DNA of 64,000 nucleotides from an uncultured Chlorobiaceae bacterium (lineage in GTDB: Bacteria; Bacteroidota; Chlorobiia; Chlorobiales; Chlorobiaceae). A model generated the notes under the pieces. The model worked only from the letters and a program-made list of their open reading frames with translations. It had not been told where the DNA came from and searched no databases. Location: contig CAIPMW010000009.1 of NCBI GenBank assembly GCA_903866255.1, positions 1-64,000 of the forward strand, in the 5' to 3' direction. Position numbers and translations under genes: made by a program. Position 1 is the first letter of the stretch; each line of letters begins with the position of its first letter. Of the stretch, positions 10,385-21,566 are shown in pieces.

Positions 10385-11128
10385 ATGGAACTTTTTTATA
10401 CATCACCGGCGCATGTTGATCTCGCTGCCCGGGCTCTTGTGATTGATGGTGATGAGTTTCATCATCTGGTGCGGGTGCTGCGAAAAAAGGAGGGAGATCA
10501 GATTCTGGTGACCGATGGCAACGGTTTGCGCTGTGAGGTCACTATTTCGGTGCTCGATAAACGCTCGCTGCGGGGAGAAATCCTCAAGTATGTGAGTATT
10601 GAGCGGTCACCTGCCGAAGTGGCGGTTGCGCTCTCCCTGCTCAAGGCACCCCAGCGGTTTGAGCTTTTTCTGGAAAAGGCCACTGAACTTGGGGTATCTT
10701 CAATTATTCCCATGATCACGGCGAGGACGATATCCCAGCCTTCGGGTGAAAAAGTTCAGGGCAAGCTCAACAGGTGGAGAACAATCATGCTCTCTGCGGC
10801 GCGACAATCAAAACGATATTACCTCCCGCAGCTTTATGAACCACTCTCGTTCAAAAAGGTTCTGGAACTTCAGGGATACGATCTCAGGCTGATTCCTTAT
10901 GAGGGTTCAGAGGTACCGCCCAGGGTGAAGTGCGCTGGTAAAAAGACTCTTTTTTTGATCGGGGGCGAGGGTGGCTTTACGACGGGTGAGGTGCAGGCCG
11001 CTGAGGTTGCGGCATTTGCCCCCATCTCTTTTGGAAAAACGATTCTCAGGGCTGAAACGGCTGGACTTTTTGCTGTGGCCTATGTTCGTTCGCAACTCCT
11101 TGAAGAGGACTCTGCGGAGTGGTTTTAA
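10385..11128 (+). CDS. rsmE: 16S rRNA (uracil-1498-N3)-methyltransferase
   Basis: FHHLVRVLRKKEGD, ELFLEKATELGV, IGGEGGFTTGEV, ILRAETA. Confidence 0.9.
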   Translation: MELFYTSPAHVDLAARALVIDGDEFHHLVRVLRKKEGDQILVTDGNGLRCEVTISVLDKRSLRGEILKYVSIERSPAEVAVALSLLKAPQRFELFLEKATELGVSSIIPMITARTISQPSGEKVQGKLNRWRTIMLSAARQSKRYYLPQLYEPLSFKKVLELQGYDLRLIPYEGSEVPPRVKCAGKKTLFLIGGEGGFTTGEVQAAEVAAFAPISFGKTILRAETAGLFAVAYVRSQLLEEDSAEWF

Positions 11129-11134
11129 TTTTTT

Positions 11135-12238
11135 TTGAGGCTAATAACAACGATCATGCACAGAATCACATCAAATCAGGGTATTCTTCTCCTTCTTCTT
11201 CTGTTCATTTCGGCGATTTTTTTTGCCATGATTCGTTATTTCCTCATGGCTATTTTTCTCGCCGCTCTCTTTTCAGCCCTTGCCATGCCGGTTTTCATCC
11301 GTTTTGAGCGCTGGTTCAGGGGAGCCAAAAGCGTGAGTGCAGCTATGACGATGCTCACCCTGCTGCTGATTGTGGTGCTTCCTCTCGCCACACTGCTGGG
11401 TGTCGTTGCCAAACAGGCTGTCCGTATCAGTTCCATTGCCGTTCCCTGGGTTCAGCAGCAGCTTATTGGCTCAGCTACCGTTGACGAACAACTGCGTGCG
11501 CTCCCTTTTTATGACCAGCTTGAACTCTATCGGGAGGAAATACTTCAGAAAGCAGGAGAGCTTGCCAGTAACACGGGCTCAATGCTGTTTAATTCAATCT
11601 CCTCATTCACCTATTCGGCAGTCAACGATCTGTTCCTGCTCTTTATCTTTCTCTACACCATGTTCTTTTTTTTACGGGATGGAAAAGCGCTGCTGGCTAA
11701 AGTGCTCTCTTTTCTACCCCTGACGCATACCGATCAGCATCGGCTGCTCGACAGGTTTTTGTCGGTTACCCGTGCAACGATAAAGGGAAGCATGGTGGTC
11801 GGGATTGTGCAGGGCTCTCTTGCCGGTTTTGCCCTGCATTTTGCTGGTATCGACAGCGCTCTCTTTTGGGCCACCATTATGTCGCTGATTTCGGTGGTGC
11901 CGGTTCTTGGCCCCCCGCTTGTCTGGGTTCCGGCGGTGATCTACCTTGCGGCAACCGGGCAGTATCCCCAGGCGATCGGAGTGTTCCTCTTTTGCAGTAT
12001 AGTGGTTGGCCAGATTGACAATATTCTTCGTCCCATGCTTATCGGGCGCGATACACAGATGCATGAGCTGCTGATCTTTTTTGGAACGCTGGGAGGTATT
12101 GGGCTGTTCGGTCTGTTCGGATTTATTATTGGTCCGATTGTTGCCGCTCTGTTTATGACAATATGGGAGATGTACGGGGAGAGCTTCAGCGACTATCTCG
12201 CCGAGCTGAAAAGTGACAAGCCATCCGGCCATGGATGA
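11135..12238 (+). CDS. AI-2E family transporter (UPF0118)
   Basis: Multi-TM protein, GSLAGFALHFAGIDSALFWATIMSLISVVPVLGPPLVWVPAVIY. Confidence 0.8.
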   Translation: MRLITTIMHRITSNQGILLLLLLFISAIFFAMIRYFLMAIFLAALFSALAMPVFIRFERWFRGAKSVSAAMTMLTLLLIVVLPLATLLGVVAKQAVRISSIAVPWVQQQLIGSATVDEQLRALPFYDQLELYREEILQKAGELASNTGSMLFNSISSFTYSAVNDLFLLFIFLYTMFFFLRDGKALLAKVLSFLPLTHTDQHRLLDRFLSVTRATIKGSMVVGIVQGSLAGFALHFAGIDSALFWATIMSLISVVPVLGPPLVWVPAVIYLAATGQYPQAIGVFLFCSIVVGQIDNILRPMLIGRDTQMHELLIFFGTLGGIGLFGLFGFIIGPIVAALFMTIWEMYGESFSDYLAELKSDKPSGHG

Positions 12239-12307
12239 TGCTTGTCGTGGGGGGATACCCTCAAAGCCGGTTTTGTTGAGGATGCTATCCTGATCATGCA
12301 CGACAAC

Positions 12308-12345
12308 CCATAAAAAAAGCGACCTTACGATCGCTTTTTTGCTGT
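12308..12345. terminator. Bidirectional rho-independent terminator between convergent genes
   Basis: aaaaaaagcgaccttacgatcgctttttt: GCGA..TCGC hairpin flanked by A and T tracts. Confidence 0.7.
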
Positions 12346-12361
12346 TCAACTTCTGTAACGC

Positions 12362-12784
12362 CTAATTGCCTCTGACAACCTCTTCAGTCGAAAAAAAGAA
12401 TGCGGCTTCAATGGCGGCATTCTCGTCTGAGTCAGAGCCATGGACAATATTCTCACCCTTGCTGTCGGCATAGAGCTTGCGCACCGTGCCTGCGTCGGCC
12501 TGGGCCGGATCGGTGGCACCGATTACCGTGCGGAAATCAGCAACAGCGTTATCCTTCTCAAGAATCATAGGCACACAAGGGCCTGAAGACATAAACTCAA
12601 CCAGTTCGCCATAAAAAGGGCGCTCGCGGTGGACAGCATAAAATTCTCCGGCAGTCTCTGTGGTGAGGCGAATTTTCTTCATGGCCACAACGCGAAAGCC
12701 GGCACGTTCGATGTGATTGATGACGGCGCCGACAAGATTCTTGCGGACGCAATCGGGTTTCAGGATGGTAAGCGTTCTTTCCAT
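12362..12784 (-). CDS. ndk: Nucleoside diphosphate kinase
   Basis: [47 protein letters not shown]. Confidence 0.95.
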   Translation of the reverse strand: MERTLTILKPDCVRKNLVGAVINHIERAGFRVVAMKKIRLTTETAGEFYAVHRERPFYGELVEFMSSGPCVPMILEKDNAVADFRTVIGATDPAQADAGTVRKLYADSKGENIVHGSDSDENAAIEAAFFFSTEEVVRGN

Positions 12785-12866
12785 AATGGTCAGTGCAATG
12801 TTGAATGTTAACTGAAGCATACAAGTTCGTGGGCGAAGATACGGAAAAGCGGTGGATTATTGAAAC

Positions 12867-13313
12867 CTACACCCCGTCAATTCTTGCCAGCAGATCCTTC
12901 ATCGGCTGATAGAGTATCGGCAGAAAGTCGCTGTAGGCCAGCAGAACCAATCCAGCTTCATCAACCAGCACGTAGGCGCGTTGCGACATGCCCAGGAAAC
13001 CGAGGGCATCGTAGGCTTTTGCCACGTTTTTTTCGGTGTCGCTCAAAAGGGTGAAGGGGAGCTGGTTGCGCTCGGCAAAGCTTTTGTGTGAGGCGGCACT
13101 GTCGGAGCTGATGCCGAGTACCACAATGTCGCGTTTCGTAAATTCGAGCACATTGTTCCGGTAATCGCACAATTGGGCGGTACAGACCGGTGTGTCGTCG
13201 CCCGGATAAAAGATGATCAGCACTTTCTTTCCGCTGAAATCGGAGAGTGAGACCTGCTTTCCATCACCATCGGCAAGGGTAAATGCCGGCGCTTTTGTTT
13301 TTTCTGCTATCAT
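12867..13313 (-). CDS. bcp: Peroxiredoxin (Bcp/AhpC-TSA family)
   Basis: FTLADGDGKQVSLSDFSGKKVLIIFYPGDDTPVCTAQLCDYR. Confidence 0.85.
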   Translation of the reverse strand: MIAEKTKAPAFTLADGDGKQVSLSDFSGKKVLIIFYPGDDTPVCTAQLCDYRNNVLEFTKRDIVVLGISSDSAASHKSFAERNQLPFTLLSDTEKNVAKAYDALGFLGMSQRAYVLVDEAGLVLLAYSDFLPILYQPMKDLLARIDGV

Positions 13314-13409
13314 GACTGGCTACTGTTGTCTTGTTAAACGCTGAGTTCTTTTATATTCATAGTCAACATACCACAAAATTATTGAAAAGGGAGCTGGAGG
13401 CTCCACGTT

Positions 13410-15485
13410 ATGAAAATTCATTTCCGGCGGCTTCCGTCAGGAATGGTGCTTGTTGCCCTTTTTTTTCTTTTTTCGGGTTGTGGTGCAGGCAATCAGGTGG
13501 AGCAAACTCCAGAGGAACTCTATAAGCAGGCCGACGTTTTCAACCGCAGTCGGCACTATGTTAAGGCACTTGATTTTTATAACAGGGCAATTGCTCTCGA
13601 TACCCTGCAGGTGAACTCGTTGAGAATGGCAAAGGCTCTTTATGAAAAGAGGGGTATTGAGGGGTTGACAGGCGAATATTACGAAGCGCTCAGGACATCC
13701 GCTCGTCTTGAAAAACTTCCTGCAGGAGCACTTCCCGATTCACTTCGTAACCGGCTCTTTTCTGACGAAGCCACCTGGCTCCGGGAGTTGGGCAATTTCA
13801 GGGCGGCGGCAGCTTCTCTTGAGAAGATTGTTTCTCCGGCAGTAGAGCATCGCCTTGAACAGGCGATGCTCTATCAGGAAAGTGGTGATTATGCAAAGGC
13901 GGCAGCGATTTATAACAGTTATACCGCTACGGAGCTTGAGCCAGCCATAAGGATAAGGGCTTTTGCCGGTCTTCTTGAGTGCAAGGTTGCGCAGCCGGAG
14001 CTTGTTGCCGCAAGTGCCGAGAGTATAGCCGGTAAAATTGCGACTGAGTCGAAACGAGTGTTTGCAGGTGATGGAGAGTTGGTGCTGCGGATTCAGGCCA
14101 TCAGAGCTGCGGCAAAGAGTCTTTTGCTGCTTGAAAAACAGCAGCGGAATGCCAGTTATCTCCTTTTCAGGGCGCTTATGCTGGCGGAGGAGTCGCAGAA
14201 CCAGCCGTTGATACAGGTGCTTCGTCTGGAGTCGAACGCCGTTATTGTTCGAAAAGCGGATACTTTCCGTGAGGCTGCGGACTATTTCCGGGCCAATACT
14301 ATGCAATATGCCCAGGCTGCATCACTGTTTATGCTGGCGGGCAGTAAATCCCTCAATGCTGAAGAGCGGATTGCTGCCCTGCAACAGGGTTTTACCCTCA
14401 GCAGGGATTTTGCTCCCCCTTATCCGACAACAGGGTATCTTCAACTTGAAAAAAGTGCTGGCCATCGCTTCACCTCGCTGCTCCTGGAACAATCAAGGAT
14501 TTTTGAACTTTTCGATGCCGAAGAAAAAATAGGCACGCTTGAGCTGAAGCGCACTCTGCAGCGATATCCGAACAGTTTTGTTCTGGGAAAAGGCCATGAG
14601 GCCCTTGAGGCGAAGGTGCGTCGATTGCAACATGAAACTGCCGGGTTGCTTCAGCGGAAAGCCAATATGTTCAGTCAGGCAGAAGGGGTTGAAACAAGCA
14701 GAGAGCTTGATCAGGCGCTGAATATCAAAAGGGGAAAGATGCTTGAACTGCTTTCGGAAGTGCGTGCCATTAATCCTGTGGCAGCAGAAGCGCTTCAGTA
14801 TATTCCGGTAACGCTGCGTACCGTTCAGGGAGCGCTGAAAGATGATCAACTCATGATCAAGCCGTTGCTTTCCGATAGTCTGTGTGGCGTTATGCTTATA
14901 GGAAAAAGGCAGTTGCAGATTATCGGAAGTCCTCTCTCCTTTAACGCACAGCATACGCCAGACTCAGCTATTCGCTCTCTTCAGAGTGAGCTGGCATCAG
15001 GCACTCTCTCTTCAACGCCTGGCAGTGAACAAGCGTGGTTTACCAGTGCATTTTATGAGCCACTTGCTGCATCAACAAGTGGTTTCAGCCATCTTGTGAT
15101 TATAGCCGATGACCTTTTGCCCTGTCATATTCTCGGAAACTCCTCTGTTTCAAACGCTGACAAGCGGTATTCATTTTTGCCATCAATCAAAGAGTTTGTT
15201 CTTTTATCGGGGAAACCTGAGCAGGTTCCTGTTTCATCACGGATCTCCTTCTACCGGGTCGATAATGTCTCGGGAGCACGTCTGCATAAACTTTTTGCTC
15301 CCCGCGATCGGATATTTCTTCTTTGGAAAAATTTTACAGCTTCTGAAATTAAGAGGTTGGAGCACGAGATTGGTCAAGAGATGCAGCGTACGGTTTCTGG
15401 TTCCGAGGTGCTTTTAATGCTACGCAAGCATGTTACAACAGAAAAGGATAGCTGGAAGTATATCTCTTCGTACGGAGTTGATTAA
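13410..15485 (+). CDS. TPR-like lipoprotein, function unknown
   Basis: Lipobox-like LFSGCGAG, TPR-like helical repeats (ADVFNRSRHYVKALDFYNRAIALD). Confidence 0.6.
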   Translation: MKIHFRRLPSGMVLVALFFLFSGCGAGNQVEQTPEELYKQADVFNRSRHYVKALDFYNRAIALDTLQVNSLRMAKALYEKRGIEGLTGEYYEALRTSARLEKLPAGALPDSLRNRLFSDEATWLRELGNFRAAAASLEKIVSPAVEHRLEQAMLYQESGDYAKAAAIYNSYTATELEPAIRIRAFAGLLECKVAQPELVAASAESIAGKIATESKRVFAGDGELVLRIQAIRAAAKSLLLLEKQQRNASYLLFRALMLAEESQNQPLIQVLRLESNAVIVRKADTFREAADYFRANTMQYAQAASLFMLAGSKSLNAEERIAALQQGFTLSRDFAPPYPTTGYLQLEKSAGHRFTSLLLEQSRIFELFDAEEKIGTLELKRTLQRYPNSFVLGKGHEALEAKVRRLQHETAGLLQRKANMFSQAEGVETSRELDQALNIKRGKMLELLSEVRAINPVAAEALQYIPVTLRTVQGALKDDQLMIKPLLSDSLCGVMLIGKRQLQIIGSPLSFNAQHTPDSAIRSLQSELASGTLSSTPGSEQAWFTSAFYEPLAASTSGFSHLVIIADDLLPCHILGNSSVSNADKRYSFLPSIKEFVLLSGKPEQVPVSSRISFYRVDNVSGARLHKLFAPRDRIFLLWKNFTASEIKRLEHEIGQEMQRTVSGSEVLLMLRKHVTTEKDSWKYISSYGVD

Positions 15486-15786
15486 TAAAATAAGTTCGGG
15501 GATATAGCGGATGATGGGGCAAAGGGCGAAAAAGGCACTCCATTTACCGGCCACTTTCTTATTTTAACAGGGGGGGTTATCTTTACTTGATTTTGCCTTT
15601 TGTGACGGCCTGTTGTTTTTTTTAGCAATAAGACAAAAAAAGTCTTACTTTTGTATTAAGATGTCTTGTTATGACTTGTTGTCAAGGCAGTATTTTATTG
15701 GAAACTGATGTCGATATCGAAGCTCTGGTTATGAATTAATAATGGTTTAAACGGTAATCACACAATATTAGACTCTTATAGCAGAC

Positions 15787-16980
15787 ATGAAGGTTTATTT
15801 TGATCATAATGCCACTACACCGCTTCATCCTGAGGTAAAGAAGGAGATGATAGCAGGAATGGAGATGTTTGGCAATCCGTCAAGCATGCATGCTTACGGG
15901 CGTGAGGCCAGGGCAAATGTTGAGCATGCCCGTGCTCAAGTGGCCAACTTTATCGGGGCGAAGGAGAATGAAATTATCTTTGTGGGAAGTGGATCGGAAG
16001 CCAATAATACGGTGCTTTCGCTTTTTGTCTGCTCCTCCAGCCAATGTATTCCTGGTTCGAGACGCAGCACCATTATTACCACAAAAATTGAGCATCCCTG
16101 TGTGCTTGAGACTGCCGAGTGTCTTGCGCATCGTGGTGTCAAGGTCAAATATCTTGCTGTTGATCGCTATGGTAAAATAGATCTGGATCAGCTTGCCAGC
16201 CTGCTCAACGATAATGTTGGTCTTGTCTCGGTCATGATGGCCAACAATGAGATTGGCACCCTGCAGGATATTGAAACCATTACAAAAATGGTGCATGAGA
16301 GCGGCGCGTATATGCATACCGATGCGGTGCAAGCTGTTGGAAAGGTACCTGTCGATGTCCGGGAACTTGGTGTGGACTTTCTTACGATTTCAGCCCACAA
16401 AATATATGGCCCAAAAGGGGTCGGGGCGCTGTTTGTGAAACAGGGGATTCCATATTGCCCCTTGATCAGGGGTGGCCATCAGGAGCGTGGTCGGCGTGCG
16501 GGCACTGAAAATACGCTTGGTATTCTTGGCATGGCGAGAGCGGTAGAGATGAGAATGGTTGAAATGCCGGAGGAGGAGGAGCGGTTGCATACTTTGAAAC
16601 AGGTGCTCCAAAAGGGAATTGAGGAGAGGATTGATGATATCTCTATCAATGGCCATCCGACGGATTCGCTTGCCAGTACGCTCAATGTTTCGTTTACCGG
16701 TGTTGAGGGTGAGGCAATCCTGCTCTATTTGGACCTTGAGGGGATAGCCGTCTCTACTGGCTCCGCCTGTGCTTCAGGCTCTCTTGATCCTTCGCATGTG
16801 CTTCTTGCTACGGGGGTCGATGCAGAGCTTGCTCATGGTTCAATCCGGTTCAGTATGGGGCGCGAAACAACCTTGCAGGAGGTTGAGTACCTGCTTGATG
16901 TTTTACCAAGGGTAATCAAACAAATCAGAAACATGTCAACGGCATATATAAAAGGAGGATTGCATGCTACAAGCAGGTGA
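15787..16980 (+). CDS. nifS: NifS-type cysteine desulfurase
   Basis: VYFDHNATTPLHPEVKKEM, SAHKIYGPKGVGALFV, STGSACASGSLDPSHVL. Confidence 0.92.
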   Translation: MKVYFDHNATTPLHPEVKKEMIAGMEMFGNPSSMHAYGREARANVEHARAQVANFIGAKENEIIFVGSGSEANNTVLSLFVCSSSQCIPGSRRSTIITTKIEHPCVLETAECLAHRGVKVKYLAVDRYGKIDLDQLASLLNDNVGLVSVMMANNEIGTLQDIETITKMVHESGAYMHTDAVQAVGKVPVDVRELGVDFLTISAHKIYGPKGVGALFVKQGIPYCPLIRGGHQERGRRAGTENTLGILGMARAVEMRMVEMPEEEERLHTLKQVLQKGIEERIDDISINGHPTDSLASTLNVSFTGVEGEAILLYLDLEGIAVSTGSACASGSLDPSHVLLATGVDAELAHGSIRFSMGRETTLQEVEYLLDVLPRVIKQIRNMSTAYIKGGLHATSR

Positions 16981-17575
16981 GTGGGCATATAGTGAAACAC
17001 TGAAGGAACATTTCATGAACCCGAAGAATATTCTGCAAGGTGAGAATACCGATGATTTCGATGGTGTCGGGATGGAGGGAAACTTGCAGTGCGGTGATCA
17101 GATGATGGTGGTCATCAAGGTGGACAAGGCGAAGGATACTATTACCGATTGTCAGTGGAAGACTTATGGTTGTGCCAGCGCAATCGCCAGTACTTCGGTT
17201 CTCTCGGAGATGGTGAAAGGCAGGACGCTTGATGCTGCGTTTCATATCTCTCCCAAAGAGGTTGCCCAGGAGCTTGGCGGGCTGCCTGATCACAAGATTC
17301 ACTGCTCGGTGCTTGGCGACAAGGCTTTACGTGCTGCCATTAACAATTATTATACCCGCAATGGCCAGGAGGACAAGGTCAAGCAGGAGCTGGTTAAGGT
17401 GGTCTGTCAGTGTATGAACATTACTGACCATGATATTGAGGATGCTGTGCTTGAAGGGGCGCGCACCTACTTTGAACTTCAGGAGCGCACCAAGTGTGGC
17501 ACCGTCTGTGGCCAGTGCAAGGAGGAAACTGAGGTGCTGCTCGAAAAATTCAAGCACATACATTTTGGCGCATGA
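16964..17575 (+). CDS. nifU: NifU-type Fe-S scaffold (IscU domain plus BFD-like [2Fe-2S] domain)
   Basis: [57 protein letters not shown]; overlaps nifS end. Confidence 0.9.
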   Translation: MLQAGEWAYSETLKEHFMNPKNILQGENTDDFDGVGMEGNLQCGDQMMVVIKVDKAKDTITDCQWKTYGCASAIASTSVLSEMVKGRTLDAAFHISPKEVAQELGGLPDHKIHCSVLGDKALRAAINNYYTRNGQEDKVKQELVKVVCQCMNITDHDIEDAVLEGARTYFELQERTKCGTVCGQCKEETEVLLEKFKHIHFGA

Positions 17576-17576
17576 G

Positions 17577-18914
17577 ATGATGGGGGCAGAAAAAGGGAGC
17601 ACCTTTTTTATTCATACGTTTGGTTGTCAGATGAACCAGGCGGATTCTGGTATTATTACAGCCCTCTTTCAGGCGGAGGGTTATGTTCAGGCAGAGAAGG
17701 AGCTGGATGCAGGTATTGTGCTGCTGAACACCTGTGCAGTCAGGGAAAATGCCGTTGATCGGGTCGAACACTTTTTACAGCGCCTTCAGGGGCGGAAAAA
17801 AAGAGAGAAGGGGTTGATTGTCGGAGTTGCTGGCTGTATTCCTCAGTACAAAAGGGAGGAGATGTTCTCACTCTACCCGGCTATCGATTTCCTTGCAGGC
17901 CCCGACACCTATCGAACCATTCCATTGCTTGTTGAACAGGTTCGTCGTGGCGGAAAGCTTGCATCACTGGAGCTCAACTCAAAGGAGACTTATGAAGGGG
18001 TTGAACCGGTAAGAGATGGTGTGACCAGTGCCTTTGTGCCTGTTATGAGGGGGTGCAATAACCGGTGTGCCTACTGCGTCGTTCCATTTACCCGTGGTCG
18101 CGAGCGGAGCCAGCCTTTCAGTTCAGTTATGCTTGAAGTGCAGAAGCTTGTTGCTTCGGGGTATCGGGAGATTACACTGCTTGGCCAGAATGTCAACTCT
18201 TATTGGGATGTTGAACATGGATATGATTTTTCGGCTCTGCTCGATGCCGTCAGTCGAGAGGCACCCAAGGCGCGAATCCGCTTCACCACATCACACCCAA
18301 AAGACATCTCAGAATCGCTTGTACGAGCGATAGCGTCCCGTCCCAACATCTGTAATGCTCTTCATTTACCGGTACAGTCAGGTTCATCGAGAATGCTTGG
18401 TCGCATGCATCGCGGCCATACCATTGAGGAGTACATGGAAAAAATTGCCCTGATTCGCTCAATTATTCCTGATGTTACCCTCTCCACTGATATTATTGCC
18501 GGATTCTGTGGCGAGCAGGAGGAGGATCACCAGGCTTCGCTTGCTCTTCTTTCCAATGTCCGGTTTGATTCGGCGTACATGTTTTTTTACTCCACCAGAC
18601 CGGGAACGCTTGCCGCAGAAACGTTGGAGGATGATGTGCCTGAGGCAGTCAAAAAGCGGCGTTTGCAGGAGATTATTGATCTCCAGAATCAGATTTCTTC
18701 CAGCCTTTTTCATGAGGCGATCGGGACGGTTGTTGAAGTGTTGGCTGAATCAGAAAGCAGGCGTTCAACGGAGAGGCTTATGGGACGGACGGCAGGCAAC
18801 AGGACGGTGGTTTTTGACAGAGAGCATCATCAGCCGGGAGATCTGCTGCATGTGAGGATTACCGGAGCAACATCAGCCACTCTTACCGGCCAGTCTGTGC
18901 CACAGGTTCCGTAA
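17577..18914 (+). CDS. miaB: tRNA-2-methylthio-N6-dimethylallyladenosine synthase
   Basis: [57 protein letters not shown]-terminal TRAM domain. Confidence 0.93.
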   Translation: MMGAEKGSTFFIHTFGCQMNQADSGIITALFQAEGYVQAEKELDAGIVLLNTCAVRENAVDRVEHFLQRLQGRKKREKGLIVGVAGCIPQYKREEMFSLYPAIDFLAGPDTYRTIPLLVEQVRRGGKLASLELNSKETYEGVEPVRDGVTSAFVPVMRGCNNRCAYCVVPFTRGRERSQPFSSVMLEVQKLVASGYREITLLGQNVNSYWDVEHGYDFSALLDAVSREAPKARIRFTTSHPKDISESLVRAIASRPNICNALHLPVQSGSSRMLGRMHRGHTIEEYMEKIALIRSIIPDVTLSTDIIAGFCGEQEEDHQASLALLSNVRFDSAYMFFYSTRPGTLAAETLEDDVPEAVKKRRLQEIIDLQNQISSSLFHEAIGTVVEVLAESESRRSTERLMGRTAGNRTVVFDREHHQPGDLLHVRITGATSATLTGQSVPQVP

Positions 18915-19027
18915 TAACTCTTGTCATCATTTCAGAGTTTTTTATCTTCAGTGGTATTTGTAAATTGGCCTCCTGAGACATCTGATCATTTAACTGCCCG
19001 TTATCGGGCTTCTGAGAGAACAAAAGT

Positions 19028-20038
19028 ATGCCAGTTCCAGCAAAAATTGGGTTGGTTGATAAAGTAAGGGCACATCTGGAGTTGCTTGATCCTGTAACAT
19101 GGATTAGTGTCTCACCCTGTCTTGCGGCAGGCGTCATGTCTTCAGGCGCGATGAGGGGTACTGTTCACGACTATCTTCTCCTTCTCGCTATTTTTCTGAT
19201 GTTCGGCCCTCTCGGTACCGGTTTCAGCCAGTCGGTCAATGACTGCTTTGATCTCGAACTTGACCGGGTCAATGAGCCATCCCGCCCGATTCCATCAGGC
19301 CGCCTTAGTGAAAAAGAGGGATTATGGAACAGCATCATTGCTCTCGTGCTTGCCATTGGACTTGGAGTTTTTTTTTGGTTACATATTGGTGGAGTCAGGG
19401 GTCTGGTGATACTGATCTCAATATTGGTGGCTCTTTTTGTGGCATATATCTATTCAGCGCCACCACTCAAGCTTAAAAAAAATATACTGGCATCGGCGCC
19501 TGCGGTTGGCTTTTCTTATGGTCTGGCCCCTTTTTTGTCAGCCAATGCTCTTTTTGGAGATATACGCCCGGAAGCCTTATGGCTTGCCAGCCTGAACTTT
19601 TTTATGGCAGTGGCATTAATTATCCTCAATGATTTCAAGTCGGCTGCAGGTGACAAGGAGGGGGGGCTCAAGTCACTTACCGTTATGATTGGCGCAAAAA
19701 ATACTTTTTTTGTCTCATTTATGATTATTGATACTGTTTTTGCTGTTCTTGCTTATCTCTCGTATACGTGGGGTTTTATTATCCCTTCATTTTTTGTTTT
19801 GTTAGGACTGGTATTGAATATGGTTCTTCAGTGGCAACTATTGCGCGACCCGAAAGGGGGAATATCATTTATGAAAGGGGCTGTTGAAGATGGATTTGGT
19901 AATGTATTAGGCAAAAGCGATGTTCAGGAACACAATACATTTCTCAGGTTTCAGGTTGCGAACAATTTTTTGTTTTTAGTCAATAATCTTCTTATTGCCG
20001 GGATGGTTGGCGCCAGGTATATGGAGGTGATGCAATAG
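19028..20038 (+). CDS. bchK: UbiA-family (bacterio)chlorophyll synthase, probably bacteriochlorophyll c/d/e synthase BchK
   Basis: GTGFSQSVNDCFDLELDRVNEPSRPIPSGR prenyltransferase motif; neighbours (phytol-kinase-like, hisG, CruC-like) match the order I recall around bchK in Chlorobium. Family certain, paralog (K/G/ChlG) inferred. Confidence 0.75.
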   Translation: MPVPAKIGLVDKVRAHLELLDPVTWISVSPCLAAGVMSSGAMRGTVHDYLLLLAIFLMFGPLGTGFSQSVNDCFDLELDRVNEPSRPIPSGRLSEKEGLWNSIIALVLAIGLGVFFWLHIGGVRGLVILISILVALFVAYIYSAPPLKLKKNILASAPAVGFSYGLAPFLSANALFGDIRPEALWLASLNFFMAVALIILNDFKSAAGDKEGGLKSLTVMIGAKNTFFVSFMIIDTVFAVLAYLSYTWGFIIPSFFVLLGLVLNMVLQWQLLRDPKGGISFMKGAVEDGFGNVLGKSDVQEHNTFLRFQVANNFLFLVNNLLIAGMVGARYMEVMQ

Positions 20039-20097
20039 TATTTGTATTCAATCGGTTACTTTGTATGGAGTCATAACTATTAAATCAATATGAGACT

Positions 20098-20811
20098 ATG
20101 GATACTTTACCAGTTACTTTTTTTTCGCTTCCAGTCGTTTGGCACAATGCGCTGGTTACCCTGTTGACCTTTATCTACGTCTTCAGTGTGCCTCCTCTTA
20201 TGGATTATCTGGTTACCAACCACTCATTACCACGTGATATCAGCCGTAAAATTACCCATATCTGTGCTGGTTCTGCAATTGTTTTTCTTCCTCTTTTTGT
20301 GGATGGCCACTGGTCGCAGTATCTCAATATTACTGTTTTTGCAGTCTGGACTGTACTGCTTATTCAAAAAGGGCTGTTTGCTGCTGACGATGACCAGGCG
20401 GTGAAAACGATGACCCGTACCGGAGACAAGAGAGAGCTACTTAAGGGTACGCTTTATTTTGTCCTGGTTGCCATGATTTGCGGTACGATTTACTATAAAC
20501 AGCCTGCGGGCGTTCTGGCCATGGCTATACTGGGCTGGGGTGATGGTCTTGCTCCGATTATCGGCACGCGGTATGGAAAGATGAAATACCATATACTCAG
20601 CGACAAAAGTATTGAAGGAAGTCTTGCATTTTTGGTAGGCAGTTTGGCTGCCGGTCTCTTTTTTACCCATTTGATTGTGCCGGGGTCGTTTGATGTGGCT
20701 AAAATTGCTGTCATCACCTTGATTGCAACTGTTGTTGAGGGTGTCAGTCCGAAAGAAGTTGATAACCTGACCATTCCTCTTGCTGTCATTGCGGCATCGT
20801 GGCTTTTGTGA
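20098..20811 (+). CDS. Phytol/dolichol kinase-like (CTP-dependent polyprenol kinase) membrane protein
   Basis: RDISRKITHICAGSAIVFLPLF, GWGDGLAPIIGTRYGKMKYHILSDKSIEGSLAF. Confidence 0.8.
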   Translation: MDTLPVTFFSLPVVWHNALVTLLTFIYVFSVPPLMDYLVTNHSLPRDISRKITHICAGSAIVFLPLFVDGHWSQYLNITVFAVWTVLLIQKGLFAADDDQAVKTMTRTGDKRELLKGTLYFVLVAMICGTIYYKQPAGVLAMAILGWGDGLAPIIGTRYGKMKYHILSDKSIEGSLAFLVGSLAAGLFFTHLIVPGSFDVAKIAVITLIATVVEGVSPKEVDNLTIPLAVIAASWLL

Positions 20812-20812
20812 G

Positions 20813-21544
20813 ATGGCTGGTATTTACTTCATCAGCGATATTCATTTAGGGCTTCAGGACGACCAGAGTGAACAGCGGAAGCTTGATAAAGTTGGGCAAC
20901 TTTTTTCCATTATCAAGTCGGAAGGCGGTTCACTCTACATGCTTGGCGATATTTTCGATTACTGGCTTGAGTTTCGCCACCTCATTCCGAAGGGTTTTAC
21001 CAAATTTCTTTGTCTTTTGTCAGATCTTGTGTGCCACAACATTGAGGTTGTCTATGTTGCAGGTAACCATGATTTTTTCCTTGGCCGGTACTTTGACGAT
21101 GAGCTTGGTATAAAAACCAGGTATGGTTTGCATGAACTCAATCTTGATGGGTGCAGGTTTATCCTTGCTCATGGTGATGGATTGGGAAGTGGGGATATCG
21201 GGTATAAAGTTTTTTCACGTGTCGTCCGTAATCGCGTTAACCTCGCTCTTCTTGGCAGGTTTCATCCAGATCTGGCAATTGGCCTGCTGAAATGGTTATC
21301 ACAATTGAGTCGTACGCACAAACCCGTCAATATTCCCCAGGAAAGGGATCGGCTGTTAAAATTTGCTGAATTATTGGTGACCGAGAGAGATTTCGATTAT
21401 TTTATATGCGGCCACAACCATGTCAAGGGCTCCTTCGAGCTTTCGGATGGTTCCAGCAGGTATGTTAATCTCGGAACCTGGATTGACGGTGGTTCTCCTT
21501 ATGCAGTTTACGGGAGTGGAGTTGTTCAGCTCAGGGAAGTATAA
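20813..21544 (+). CDS. UDP-2,3-diacylglucosamine diphosphatase-like metallophosphatase
   Basis: YFISDIHLGL, LGDIFDYWLEF, YVAGNHDFFLG, FICGHNHVKG. Confidence 0.8.
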   Translation: MAGIYFISDIHLGLQDDQSEQRKLDKVGQLFSIIKSEGGSLYMLGDIFDYWLEFRHLIPKGFTKFLCLLSDLVCHNIEVVYVAGNHDFFLGRYFDDELGIKTRYGLHELNLDGCRFILAHGDGLGSGDIGYKVFSRVVRNRVNLALLGRFHPDLAIGLLKWLSQLSRTHKPVNIPQERDRLLKFAELLVTERDFDYFICGHNHVKGSFELSDGSSRYVNLGTWIDGGSPYAVYGSGVVQLREV

Positions 21545-21566
21545 TATTCATTGTTAAGCTGTCGTT

